From Planctomycetes bacterium MalM25 (GTDB lineage Bacteria; Planctomycetota; Planctomycetia; Pirellulales; Lacipirellulaceae), in contig CP036424.1 in the NCBI GenBank assembly GCA_007745835.1, positions 1,201,001 through 1,265,000 on the forward strand: DNA of 64,000 nucleotides, written 5' to 3'. The notes under the pieces were generated by a model. It was not told where the DNA came from. It did not search any database and saw only the letters and a program-made list of their open reading frames with translations. Of this stretch, positions 9,451 to 17,551 are shown piece after piece. Made by a program: the position numbers and the translations under genes. Within the stretch, counting starts at the first letter, position 1. The number at the start of each line of letters is the position of its first letter.

Positions 9451-9966
9451 ATGTACGCCACGATCTCGCCACAACAACTCTCCGAGTCTCTTGAGGCGCC
9501 TGGTGCTAGATTGATCGATGTGCGCACCCCCGCGGAGTTCCGCGAGATGCACGTGAGCGCCGCGGAGAATTTTCCGCTCGATCGCCTCCGTCCTGAGGAT
9601 TTCGCCAGCCACAACGGCCCTCTGCTGGTGATCTGCCAGAAGGGGGGACGCGGGGCGAAGGCGTGCGAGAAGCTCGAGGCGGCCGGCGTCACCGGCCTGC
9701 ACAACGTCGCGGGCGGAACGCTCGCATGCGAGGTGGCCGGGTTGCCGATCAAGCGCGGCAGGAAGGCGATCTCACTCGAACGCCAGGTCCGCATCGCCGC
9801 CGGCTCGCTGGTCGTGCTCGGCACGGCGCTCGGCTACACGGTTCACCCGGGCTGGCTTGGCCTGGCGGGGTTCGTCGGGGCGGGGCTCTTCTTCGCGGGG
9901 GTGACCGACACGTGCGGCATGGGGATGCTGCTCGCGAAGGCCCCTTGGAATCAATCGACGAGCTGA
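9451..9966 (+). CDS. Rhodanese domain fused to DUF2892 membrane tail (YgaP-like)
   Basis: A 171-residue protein. Residues 1-100 are a rhodanese fold with LIDVRTPAEF and the active-site loop CQKGGRG carrying nucleophile C62. Residues 105-165 carry two hydrophobic helices that fit DUF2892, with a conserved TDTCGMGMLL patch. The architecture is that of E. coli YgaP, an inner-membrane sulfurtransferase that moves sulfane sulfur to a thiol acceptor. The end overlaps a convergent gene by 16 bp. Confidence 0.92.
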   Translation: MYATISPQQLSESLEAPGARLIDVRTPAEFREMHVSAAENFPLDRLRPEDFASHNGPLLVICQKGGRGAKACEKLEAAGVTGLHNVAGGTLACEVAGLPIKRGRKAISLERQVRIAAGSLVVLGTALGYTVHPGWLGLAGFVGAGLFFAGVTDTCGMGMLLAKAPWNQSTS

Positions 9967-11072
9967 TCACGCAGTTCGGTCGACGAGGCGTCGACCCGGA
10001 ACTCCGCTTCGCTCACGCCGTCGCACAGCGAACGGAGCGTGGCGGGGAGCGTCAGGCTTTTCAGCCCAACGAATCGGCCCCCCTCTTCGCGTCCAAAGAC
10101 GAGGAAGCAACAGCCCAGCTCCGCGAACCGGCGGTAGCTTGCCTCGCGCTCTGACTCGTCGGCGTAGTAACGCGGGGCGGCGAGGCGCTCGAGCGTGTCG
10201 GCCCCGACCGCGAACACTGCGCCGGGAGCCAACTCGGCCTTCTCGGCGAAGGTTGGCGTGCGGGTCAGCCAGACGCGTTTGCCTTCGAGGGCGGCGACCC
10301 GTTCATGCTGGGTGAGGAAATCGAGCGGGCTCTTATCGACGTTCGTGATCGACAGCTCGTGGACGACCGGGCGTCCGGTTCTCTCAGCGGCGACCGCGGC
10401 GATCCGCCGATGCCCGGCGTGCGGCGGATTGAAAGAGCCCGGCAGCAGGCAGACCTCTCCGGTTTCCGGCGCGTCGTTCAGCGTGATCCGCGTCCGCTCG
10501 CCGAGAAGCAACTCGGTCTCTTCCCGCGTGGCCCGGGCCCGTTCCACGTTGGCTTCGATGCCGCTTGGCGTTCTAGAGAGGTCGAGCTCGTGGACGCCCG
10601 CGGCGTCGGCCAGCGCGGCGATGGCCGCGTGAGCGATCGCCTCCTCCTCTTCGGCACGAGATCGGCGCCCCTTCTCGAACCGGAGCGAAACCTGGAGCGT
10701 CGTCTCCGCTGTTTGCACCACGAGGTGCGCGCGGTGCTCGCCCCGTTTGGGTCGGGTGCTGGCGAGGCTCGCCGTGCCCCCGAGCCCGAACCGCCGCCGC
10801 GGGTCGCCTTCCGGATCGAGCGCCGCCGCCCGTTCGTAGCTGCGCATCGCGAGGGCGCGGGCGGCCGCCGGGTCGCAGGCCCGCTCGGGCGTGCGGCCGA
10901 GCCAGTCGGCGAGGGAGGCCTCGCTGTAGGGGACGATCGCTTCGAGCACCGTCGCCGAGGCGCCGGGCGTCGTCAGCAGGCGGGGGATCGCGCCGCTGCC
11001 GCCGCCGGTGATCGCGAGCACGCCACGGAGGCCGCTGGCGTGGAGGTCCGAAATGAGGTCGTCACGCATCAT
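9951..11072 (-). CDS. CinA-like domain fused to a nucleotidyltransferase domain
   Basis: A 373-residue two-domain protein. Residues 1-170 resemble the CinA C-terminal (PncC) deamidase fold: ITGGGSGAIPRLL, PGAS and VPYSE sit where CinA has its TGG, PGSS and VxYS motifs. From about residue 205 a cytidylyltransferase-type Rossmann fold begins, with the nucleotide-binding signature GSFNPPHAGH at 212-221. It is followed by FAVGADTLERLA. That half resembles NMN adenylyltransferases, so the fusion may link nicotinamide-nucleotide salvage and NAD synthesis. The canonical ISSTxxR motif is not evident, so substrate is uncertain. The start is one of two adjacent ATGs. Confidence 0.8.
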   Translation of the reverse strand: MMRDDLISDLHASGLRGVLAITGGGSGAIPRLLTTPGASATVLEAIVPYSEASLADWLGRTPERACDPAAARALAMRSYERAAALDPEGDPRRRFGLGGTASLASTRPKRGEHRAHLVVQTAETTLQVSLRFEKGRRSRAEEEEAIAHAAIAALADAAGVHELDLSRTPSGIEANVERARATREETELLLGERTRITLNDAPETGEVCLLPGSFNPPHAGHRRIAAVAAERTGRPVVHELSITNVDKSPLDFLTQHERVAALEGKRVWLTRTPTFAEKAELAPGAVFAVGADTLERLAAPRYYADESEREASYRRFAELGCCFLVFGREEGGRFVGLKSLTLPATLRSLCDGVSEAEFRVDASSTELRDQLVD

Positions 11073-11302
11073 GGGGTCGATTGTACGTTGCCGAGGCGCC
11101 CCGCCCCACGCCCCGCCCGGGTTGCGTTTGGTCAACGTGTGGCTTCGAGGCAACCTCCGCACGGCCAGCCTATGCTGGTCTTGCAGGTTGCAGAGCGTGG
11201 CTCACTCTCTGAGACCCTCAAAAGGGGCAACGGCACGACGGTTGCCTTGGTACAAGCACGGCGGGCGTGGGGCCTCGCCGGAGCCATTGGGGAGAACTCG
11301 TT

Positions 11303-12415
11303 TTGACCGATGTCGTTGAAGTCAACCGGATCGAGGTGCTGCGGAGCTACCACCTCGCGTGGAAGGCGCTCCACGCGGAGACGCCTCGCGCTTCGTTCTT
11401 CCAGACCTTCGAGTGGCTGGAGAACTACTGGAGGCACCACCACGAGGGCCAGCACCTCCGCGTGCTGATCGTGCGGGCCGAAGGGCGACCGATCGGCATC
11501 GTGCCGCTGGTCGAGAGGACCGAGCCGAGCCGTCTCGGCCCGGTCCGGGTGCTGACCTACCCGCTCGACGCGTGGGGGAGTTGGTACGGCCCGATCGGCG
11601 CCAACCACACGGCGGTCCTCGCCCTGGCGATGAAGCACCTCGCTTCGACGCCCCGCACTTGGGACGTCTTCGCGCCGCGGTGGGTCGCTCACGAGTCGAG
11701 CGACCGCGGACGGACCGACCAGGCGATGCGTCTGGCCGGTTTGACGCCGACCGTTGAGGCGGAAGCCTCGACCTCGGTGGTCGAGTTCGATCGATTCAGC
11801 GGCTGGGAGGCGTACCTCGCTTCGCGCTCGACGAAGGTCCGGCACGAGTTGCGGCGGCAACGCCGTCGCTTGGCGAAGGCGGGGCGATTGGAGTTGATCC
11901 GCCACCGCCCCGATTCCCACACCAACGGCGACGGCGATCCGAGCTGGGAGACTTACTACCAGTGCCTCGGCATCGCCGAGCGGAGCTGGCAGGCGGTTTC
12001 GCGTACCGGCAACACGCTCTGCCACGGCTCGGTGTCGGCGATGCTGGCCGACGCCCACGAGATCGCCGCGCGGCTCGGCATGCTCGACATGAGCGTGCTC
12101 ACGATCGACGGCACGCCCGCGGCCTACTACTACGGTTACCACCACGAGGGCGCCGTCTACGGGCTCCGCACGGGGTACGACTCGACGGTCGCTAGCGGAG
12201 CGGGCGCGGTGCTGCTCGGCATGCTGATCGAGGACAGCTTCGAGCGGGGCGACAAGTCGCTCGACCTGGGCGCCGGCGGCGAGCACTACAAGCGGCGCCT
12301 GCGGACGACCGTTGAGAACAGCTCCCGTCTGACGCACATCGCCTCAAGGGCGTGGCGACCGCAGGCGTTGCGTGCGGCCCGCTGGTGTGCGAAGAGGCTA
12401 CGCTGGGCTGCCTAG
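11303..12415 (+). CDS. GNAT-like acyltransferase (Acetyltransf_6/CelD-like)
   Basis: A protein of about 370 residues. An N-terminal region contains SFFQTFEWLENYWRHH, matching the Acetyltransf_6 (BioF2-like) family found in CelD cellulose-biosynthesis proteins. A central basic helix (LRRQRRRLAKAG) follows. The second GNAT half has TIDGTPAAYYYGYHHEGAVYGL and ends with LDLGAGGEHYKRRLRT. These proteins transfer acyl groups to sugars or amino groups; the substrate is unknown. I prefer the TTG at 11303, which has GGGGAG eight bases upstream, over a GTG at 11267. The gene ends one base before a convergent lipoprotein gene. Confidence 0.85.
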   Translation: MTDVVEVNRIEVLRSYHLAWKALHAETPRASFFQTFEWLENYWRHHHEGQHLRVLIVRAEGRPIGIVPLVERTEPSRLGPVRVLTYPLDAWGSWYGPIGANHTAVLALAMKHLASTPRTWDVFAPRWVAHESSDRGRTDQAMRLAGLTPTVEAEASTSVVEFDRFSGWEAYLASRSTKVRHELRRQRRRLAKAGRLELIRHRPDSHTNGDGDPSWETYYQCLGIAERSWQAVSRTGNTLCHGSVSAMLADAHEIAARLGMLDMSVLTIDGTPAAYYYGYHHEGAVYGLRTGYDSTVASGAGAVLLGMLIEDSFERGDKSLDLGAGGEHYKRRLRTTVENSSRLTHIASRAWRPQALRAARWCAKRLRWAA

Positions 12416-12416
12416 A

Positions 12417-12617
12417 TCAGTTGGACTGATCTTCCGCTTGAGCCTTGAGTTCGGCCGCCTTCTTGGCCTCTTTGAACTCAGGCCCGGGCGCGTAGTACTG
12501 GACGTCGTCCGTCAGATAGCTGGGCGACGGCAAATTGCTCGGATCGACAGGCTCCGGCCGCGAGAGGGCGCACCCAGCGGTGGTCGCAGCCGCGAGGATA
12601 AAGGCGAGTCGGATCAC
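12417..12617 (-). CDS. Small lipoprotein, paralogue of its upstream neighbour
   Basis: A 66-residue protein with a lipoprotein signal ending AATTAGC. The mature part carries the motif LPSPSYLTDDVQYYAPGPEF and a short Lys/Ala/Glu helix. It overlaps the upstream paralogue by four bases, so the pair is probably translated together. I do not recognise the family. Confidence 0.75.
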   Translation of the reverse strand: MIRLAFILAAATTAGCALSRPEPVDPSNLPSPSYLTDDVQYYAPGPEFKEAKKAAELKAQAEDQSN

Positions 12618-12865
12618 GGTTGCTGCTGGCTGATGCGGGCTTCCTTCTGCGCCTTGAGCGCGGCCGCCTCTCGGGCCAGTTTGAACTCGGGGCCCGGCGC
12701 GTAGTACTGGATGTCGTCCGTCAGGTAGTACGGGCTGGGCAGCGACTGGCCGGCGATGTCCATCTGGCAGCCGGTCAACGCCGGGCAGGCGGCGGCGAGC
12801 AGGCCCGCGGCGAGGAATGCCGTGCGGCGTGCCGAGATTCGGTTGCTACGCGTGCCGTGGTCCAT
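12614..12865 (-). CDS. Small lipoprotein, first of a tandem pair
   Basis: An 83-residue protein starting at 12865 behind GGAGA. It has a basic N-terminus, a hydrophobic core and a lipobox ending in TGC. The mature segment contains LPSPYYLTDDIQYYAPGPEF, nearly identical to the next gene, then an Ala/Lys-rich helix. A start further upstream would precede the signal. The conserved YLTDDxQYYAPGPEF block is the only recognisable feature; function unknown. Confidence 0.75.
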   Translation of the reverse strand: MDHGTRSNRISARRTAFLAAGLLAAACPALTGCQMDIAGQSLPSPYYLTDDIQYYAPGPEFKLAREAAALKAQKEARISQQQP

Positions 12866-13047
12866 GGCGATCTCTCCGGGTCGACGGAAGGTTGTCCCGC
12901 CGAAATGAGCTGGTTTCATGGGCGTCCACGCTACCCAGCGCGGGCCGTCACAACCGTTATCGTCCGCAGCACCCTCAGACTTTGACAGAAACCTCCGAGG
13001 CGACGGATCGGCCGCGGCGGAGTAGGTTGGTGGGTGGAGAACATGCG

Positions 13048-15981
13048 ATGAGGCGACCCCAATCCAACCGCGTCCTCGTGCTGGCCCTGGCGGCGACGCT
13101 AGCGTCGCCCGCCGTTGCGCAGCTCGGCCGCACCCACCCCGGCCAGGGGTACTTCGCGGCGCTCGACGAGCTGCACTCCGGTGACCTCCGCCGCGCCGAG
13201 CGCCAGATGCGCACCGAGCTGCGCACCGCCGTGAAGACGATCGACTCTCGCTGGGTCGATTCGATCATCTACTCCAGCGGCCTTGGTGAAGCGCTCTACC
13301 AGCAGGGGCGGCTCGCCGAGTCGCTCGAGCAGTTCGACCTCTCGCTCGATCTCTTCCTCGATCAGGCGGCTTGGCTCAACACGGTCCGTTTCCAGCAGAA
13401 GCCACGCGAAGCGACCAACCTCGCACGGCGGCAGCCGGTCTGGGCGCGCCCGAGCCGTGCGGTCACCTACGCCGACATGCCGAGGAGCTTCCTCGTCCAG
13501 TACGGCCAGGTGAACAACTCCCAGGTCGCTGCCCAGGGGGGAGTGGTCCGTCAGGCGCAGTACTGGAAGCTCGACGCCGAGGAATTGGCGCGCTCGATCG
13601 CCTGGACGCTCTACCGCCGCAGCCAGCTGCTCGGCTCGCTCGGGGCGTACGACGCCCGCACGTCGGCCGCGTTGAACCGGATCTCCGGGGGCGGTCTGGG
13701 GCCGGGCGGGCACTGGTCGACGGCTTGGACCGAACTCTGGTGGGCGCTCGCCGCCGCCGGCGCGGGCGACGCGAATCAGGCGGCGCCCCACTTGGATCAA
13801 GCTCTGCTGCTCGGCGGTCGCTACGACCATCGGCTGACGGGCCTGGCTTGGTTGGCGCGGGGCCGGCTCGCCGCCGGAGCGGGCGACGCCGGCCGCGCTT
13901 CGCGGGCGTTCAGCGAAGCGGTCGCTTCGGCGGTCACCTACGAGCAGTTCGACGTGCTGACCGAAGCGACCCGGGCGTGGCACGAGGTGGCGACCGTTTC
14001 CGCCAAGGCGACCTCTCCCCCGCTTGTGCAGATCGCCGATTGGTCCGAGCGACGCAGCATGTGGCTCCCCTCCGTGGCGGCCCGCTTGGGCCTGATCGAG
14101 CGCGCCGTTCTGGCCGGTGAGAACGCCTCGGCCCGCGGCGCCTTGGGCCAAGCCTTTCGGCGGGCCCGCGATGTCTCCAACGGGCTGCTCGGCCGCGAGG
14201 GCGATCGCCTGCTCGCCCTCGCCGTGAGCGACGGGCCTCGCGACGAGGCGATCGCGATGGCGCGTCAAGCGATGTCGGCCCAGTCGGCCATGTCGCGCCG
14301 CCGGTTGCAGGTGCGGATCGCATCGGCGTGGTTCGATCAGCGCAGCCTCACGCCCCGTTCCGCGCGCGAAGCGTTCGCCGGGTTGCTCGAGGACCCGAGC
14401 CCCATGTCGTGGTTCACCACGCCTCTCGACGCGCTCTCGTGGATGGCCGCGCCCGAGACGGACGCGTTCGATCGCTGGTTCGCCGCCGCGCTCGAACGCC
14501 GCGAGGCGTTGCTCGCGATGCGGGTCATCGATCGACAACGCCGCCGCGAGGTCTTCTCCGGCCAGGCCCTGTCCGGTCGTCTGGCGGCGACCCGTTGGCT
14601 GCTGGAGGCTCCTGACGGCGCGTTGCCCCTCGGCGCCGCCGAGCCCCGGGCACGCCTCGACGCGGCCGCACCCGCCTATCGCATGCTCCGCCAGGAGGGG
14701 CTTGTCGCACGCGACAAGCTGCGGGCAGCGGTGGCCGCTCTTGAGGGTTCCGTCACGCCCGCGGTCCGCAAGGCGGTCGCCGAACTGCGTGAGACGATCG
14801 AAGCCCGGGAGCGCCTGATCGTGCGGATCGCGTTGACACGCTCGTCGACGCCCCTCGTCTTCCCGCCACCGATCGATCCGCTCGGCGCGAAACAGCAGAT
14901 GACCGCCGGCGAGGCGTTGGTCGCTTTCCACGAGACCGGCGGGGATCTCTACGGGGTGGTGCTCACCGCCGCCGGCGAACACCTGTGGCGTATCGGACCG
15001 GCTGGCAGCGTCGATAAGCAAGTCGAACGCCTGCTCCGCGAGGTGGTGGGCACGAGCCCGAAGCAAGCCTGGTCCGTCGCCCAGTTCGACGAGGCGTCTT
15101 GGATCGAGCCGGCGGCCACCCTCGGTGAGACCCTGTTTGCCGATTCTCGTCTCGATGCGGCGACGCTCGAGCGTCTCTGGATTGTGCCGGTTGGCTCTTT
15201 GTGGCGGGTCCCCTTCGACGTGCTTCCCTTGCCGGGCGAGGGCGAGCCGGGCGAGAGCGAAGAGCCCAAACGCCTCGGGGAGGTCGTGACGACCGTCGCG
15301 CCGACCCCCGGCTGGGCGGTGCGCCCTCGGGCGAGCCGAGAAGCTGGCGAACAAGCGATCTGGTTGCTCGCCGCCGGTTCGACCAAGCAAGCCGCCTTTG
15401 AGGGAGGCGATCCCGTTACTGCTCACACCAGTGCAACGCCTCCTCCACCGGGTCTGGAACCTTCGAGTTGGATGACGAAGTCGCTCGCCAGCGCCGCCCT
15501 GATCGATCTCGGCGACCAGCCGCTGCGCGCCAATCCGCTTGGCGCCGAGCTGACCACCTCCGAGGTGGGCAGCCGCGAGGTCGCCTCGTGGTCGCGATTG
15601 CCATTTGGTGGCGTGACCGACGTCGCGCTCGTTGGCGGGGCGGGCGGCGAAGCGGGGGGCGGCCGCGTGCGACGCTCGAAGAACGCCCCGTCGGTCGGCG
15701 CCGCCGAACTGCACGCCGTGTGCGCGGTGCTTTCGGGGGGGACGCAAACGCTCCTGCTCGATCGCTGGCCGACGCGGGGCGCCCGGGCGCGGGACTTCGT
15801 CGGCGAGTGGCTCAACGGCGTGGGCCGTCTCGAGCCGGCCGACGCCTGGCGGCGCTCGTTGGCGTTGGGGCGGACCCGGCCGCTGGAGGTCCAGCGCGAG
15901 CCCCGCCTCGCCATCGAAGCGGGCGACTCGCCGACCGCGGAGCACCCGTTCTGGTGGTCGGGCTACCTATTGGTTGACTGA
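13048..15981 (+). CDS. Secreted TPR protein with degenerate CHAT domain
   Basis: A 977-residue protein. The start at 13048, ten bases after GGAGA, gives a signal peptide ending ASPAVAQ. The middle (about 30-600) is helical and TPR-like. From about residue 610 it follows the CHAT caspase-like fold: a GEALVAFHETGGDLYGVVL strand pair, LWIVPVGSLWRVPFDVLPLP, a GGTQTLLLDRW block, and a terminal EHPFWWSGYLLV that matches the CHAT end. The catalytic pair is not there. The His-Gly position reads ALVGGAGG, and the segment that should carry the nucleophile Cys (SxCxTG) is absent. It looks like a non-catalytic CHAT relative outside the cytoplasm. Confidence 0.8.
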   Translation: MRRPQSNRVLVLALAATLASPAVAQLGRTHPGQGYFAALDELHSGDLRRAERQMRTELRTAVKTIDSRWVDSIIYSSGLGEALYQQGRLAESLEQFDLSLDLFLDQAAWLNTVRFQQKPREATNLARRQPVWARPSRAVTYADMPRSFLVQYGQVNNSQVAAQGGVVRQAQYWKLDAEELARSIAWTLYRRSQLLGSLGAYDARTSAALNRISGGGLGPGGHWSTAWTELWWALAAAGAGDANQAAPHLDQALLLGGRYDHRLTGLAWLARGRLAAGAGDAGRASRAFSEAVASAVTYEQFDVLTEATRAWHEVATVSAKATSPPLVQIADWSERRSMWLPSVAARLGLIERAVLAGENASARGALGQAFRRARDVSNGLLGREGDRLLALAVSDGPRDEAIAMARQAMSAQSAMSRRRLQVRIASAWFDQRSLTPRSAREAFAGLLEDPSPMSWFTTPLDALSWMAAPETDAFDRWFAAALERREALLAMRVIDRQRRREVFSGQALSGRLAATRWLLEAPDGALPLGAAEPRARLDAAAPAYRMLRQEGLVARDKLRAAVAALEGSVTPAVRKAVAELRETIEARERLIVRIALTRSSTPLVFPPPIDPLGAKQQMTAGEALVAFHETGGDLYGVVLTAAGEHLWRIGPAGSVDKQVERLLREVVGTSPKQAWSVAQFDEASWIEPAATLGETLFADSRLDAATLERLWIVPVGSLWRVPFDVLPLPGEGEPGESEEPKRLGEVVTTVAPTPGWAVRPRASREAGEQAIWLLAAGSTKQAAFEGGDPVTAHTSATPPPPGLEPSSWMTKSLASAALIDLGDQPLRANPLGAELTTSEVGSREVASWSRLPFGGVTDVALVGGAGGEAGGGRVRRSKNAPSVGAAELHAVCAVLSGGTQTLLLDRWPTRGARARDFVGEWLNGVGRLEPADAWRRSLALGRTRPLEVQREPRLAIEAGDSPTAEHPFWWSGYLLVD

Positions 15982-15987
15982 TCGGTC

Positions 15988-17385
15988 TCAGAAACCGACC
16001 TGGACCTGCGTGCGGAACAGGACGCCGTCGTCGCCGGCGATCAGGTCGGCTGGGCCGCTCGTGACGGGCGACCCGTCGAGCGACGTCACGTCGAACGAGA
16101 ACTTGTTGACGCGGTCATCGAGCTCGCCCTCGTGTTGGCCCGAACCCCAGTAGTAGTTAAAGCCGGCCGCGTACTCGTAGGCGTCCCCCGCCGACCCGGA
16201 GACGTGCGACACACGCGTCCAAGCGTCGAGCCGTTTAGGGATCAGGAAGACCCCCACATCGCAGCGGTAGCCGTGGTCGTCGATCTGCGAGACGGTGATC
16301 GGTCCGTCGGCGGTCAGGTCCTGGATCGAGCGGACGAACCACTCGGCGCTCACGCTCCAACCGCGGTACTTCATCGCGACGTCGATCCCGCCCTTCAGCA
16401 GACGGTCGCCAAGCAGCTGGACACCGGGGCCGAGCGCGCCGACCTCGGACAGCCGCGTGCCGTCCGACAGCCGCAAGAACCCGTCGTCGCCGAGTGGGAA
16501 GCCCGCGTCGCTGCGGTCGTCCGATTTGTCGAAGGCGAAGCTGCCGCCGATCCTCAGGACGGGCGTCTCGTGGCAGGCGTAGTCGGCGAAGCCGCTCCCG
16601 TAGGGGCCCAGCGGGTCGACGTACACCGTCGCCGCGGCCGCGAGGTTGTCGTCGAGACTGAACGAGGGACGCGTGCTGGTCCGCAGGCCGTTCGTCAGCG
16701 AGGTCTCGTAGTGCCAGCCGTCGCCCAGGTCGCCGAGCACCCAAACGCCGTCGGTGAAGCCGGCGCGGAAGTACTCGGTCGCCATCGAGCGATCAACCAG
16801 CGACAGAAACCGCGACGACATCAGCCACTCGCGGTCGCTCGCCGCCTTCCACCGGCCCAACCGCAGCTTTAGCGCGTCGTCGAAGGCGTAGGTGACAAGG
16901 TAGGCGAGCTGGTCGACGTTCGAACCGCCGTCGGAATCGCCGTCAAAGATGAGGTAGTAGGAGAGATCGGGGTCGATCGCCGTGCCGGAGAGGTTGAGGC
17001 GTAGGCGCTCGGCCTCGAACTGGTTCCGGTTGCGGATCGTCCGCGTCACGCCTGCCGAGTCGGTCCAGCTCTCCGCGTCGCGGGTGAACCCGGTGTGTCG
17101 GAGCTGGAGCCGGGCCCCGATGTAGAGCGAGTACGGGTCTCTCTGCGGATCCGTTCCGCGGATGAATAGCCCTTTATCGAAGAGGGCCCCGACCTCATAG
17201 CGTGGTTGGCACGGTGAACGCTCTCCTTCGTAGACGCACCCGACAAGCGGCTCGTACACGACCGGAATGACAGCGTCGCTGTCGGCGCCGGCGTCGATGG
17301 GGGGCAGACGTTGTGGAGTTTCGGACCAGCAAAGCGGCGCCAGCGTGAGCGCAAGGCAGATTGTCAGGCTGAGTCGGGATGACAT
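15988..17385 (-). CDS. Outer-membrane porin, OprP/O family
   Basis: A 465-residue protein with a signal peptide (LSLTICLALTLAPLCWS), followed by alternating amphipathic strands rich in Tyr, Trp, Asp and Gly. Landmarks are LYIGARLQLRHTGF, RLRLNLSGTAIDPDLSYYLIF, LKLRLGRWKAA and a C-terminal Phe. This is the pattern of the phosphate-selective porin O/P family. Substrate cannot be predicted. The N-terminal mature region has an acidic DAGADSDAV stretch. It is divergent from the sigma-factor gene, with 166 bp between them, and converges on the CHAT-like gene with a 6-bp gap. Confidence 0.85.
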   Translation of the reverse strand: MSSRLSLTICLALTLAPLCWSETPQRLPPIDAGADSDAVIPVVYEPLVGCVYEGERSPCQPRYEVGALFDKGLFIRGTDPQRDPYSLYIGARLQLRHTGFTRDAESWTDSAGVTRTIRNRNQFEAERLRLNLSGTAIDPDLSYYLIFDGDSDGGSNVDQLAYLVTYAFDDALKLRLGRWKAASDREWLMSSRFLSLVDRSMATEYFRAGFTDGVWVLGDLGDGWHYETSLTNGLRTSTRPSFSLDDNLAAAATVYVDPLGPYGSGFADYACHETPVLRIGGSFAFDKSDDRSDAGFPLGDDGFLRLSDGTRLSEVGALGPGVQLLGDRLLKGGIDVAMKYRGWSVSAEWFVRSIQDLTADGPITVSQIDDHGYRCDVGVFLIPKRLDAWTRVSHVSGSAGDAYEYAAGFNYYWGSGQHEGELDDRVNKFSFDVTSLDGSPVTSGPADLIAGDDGVLFRTQVQVGF

Positions 17386-17551
17386 GGCACCCGCTACTAT
17401 CGACGCATCTCCTAAGAGCCCAAAGAGTCTTCCTCGAAAGTTGCCAATGGAGACTTCTCCGTCCTGGAAGCCCACGCCTGCCGGATCTTCCAGTTTCTTC
17501 CGGATTCCACGGTCCTCTATCGGGCGTCACGCATCAGTTAACCTGAAGCCC

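Noticed and set aside
13099-15945. Long open frame antisense to the CHAT-like gene
   Set aside because: Low-complexity Arg/Gly/Ala content typical of a shadow frame, and the sense strand has a signal peptide and domain matches.
17267-17551. Longer N-terminus for the sigma factor
   Set aside because: It overlaps the divergent porin start and has no sigma-factor similarity.
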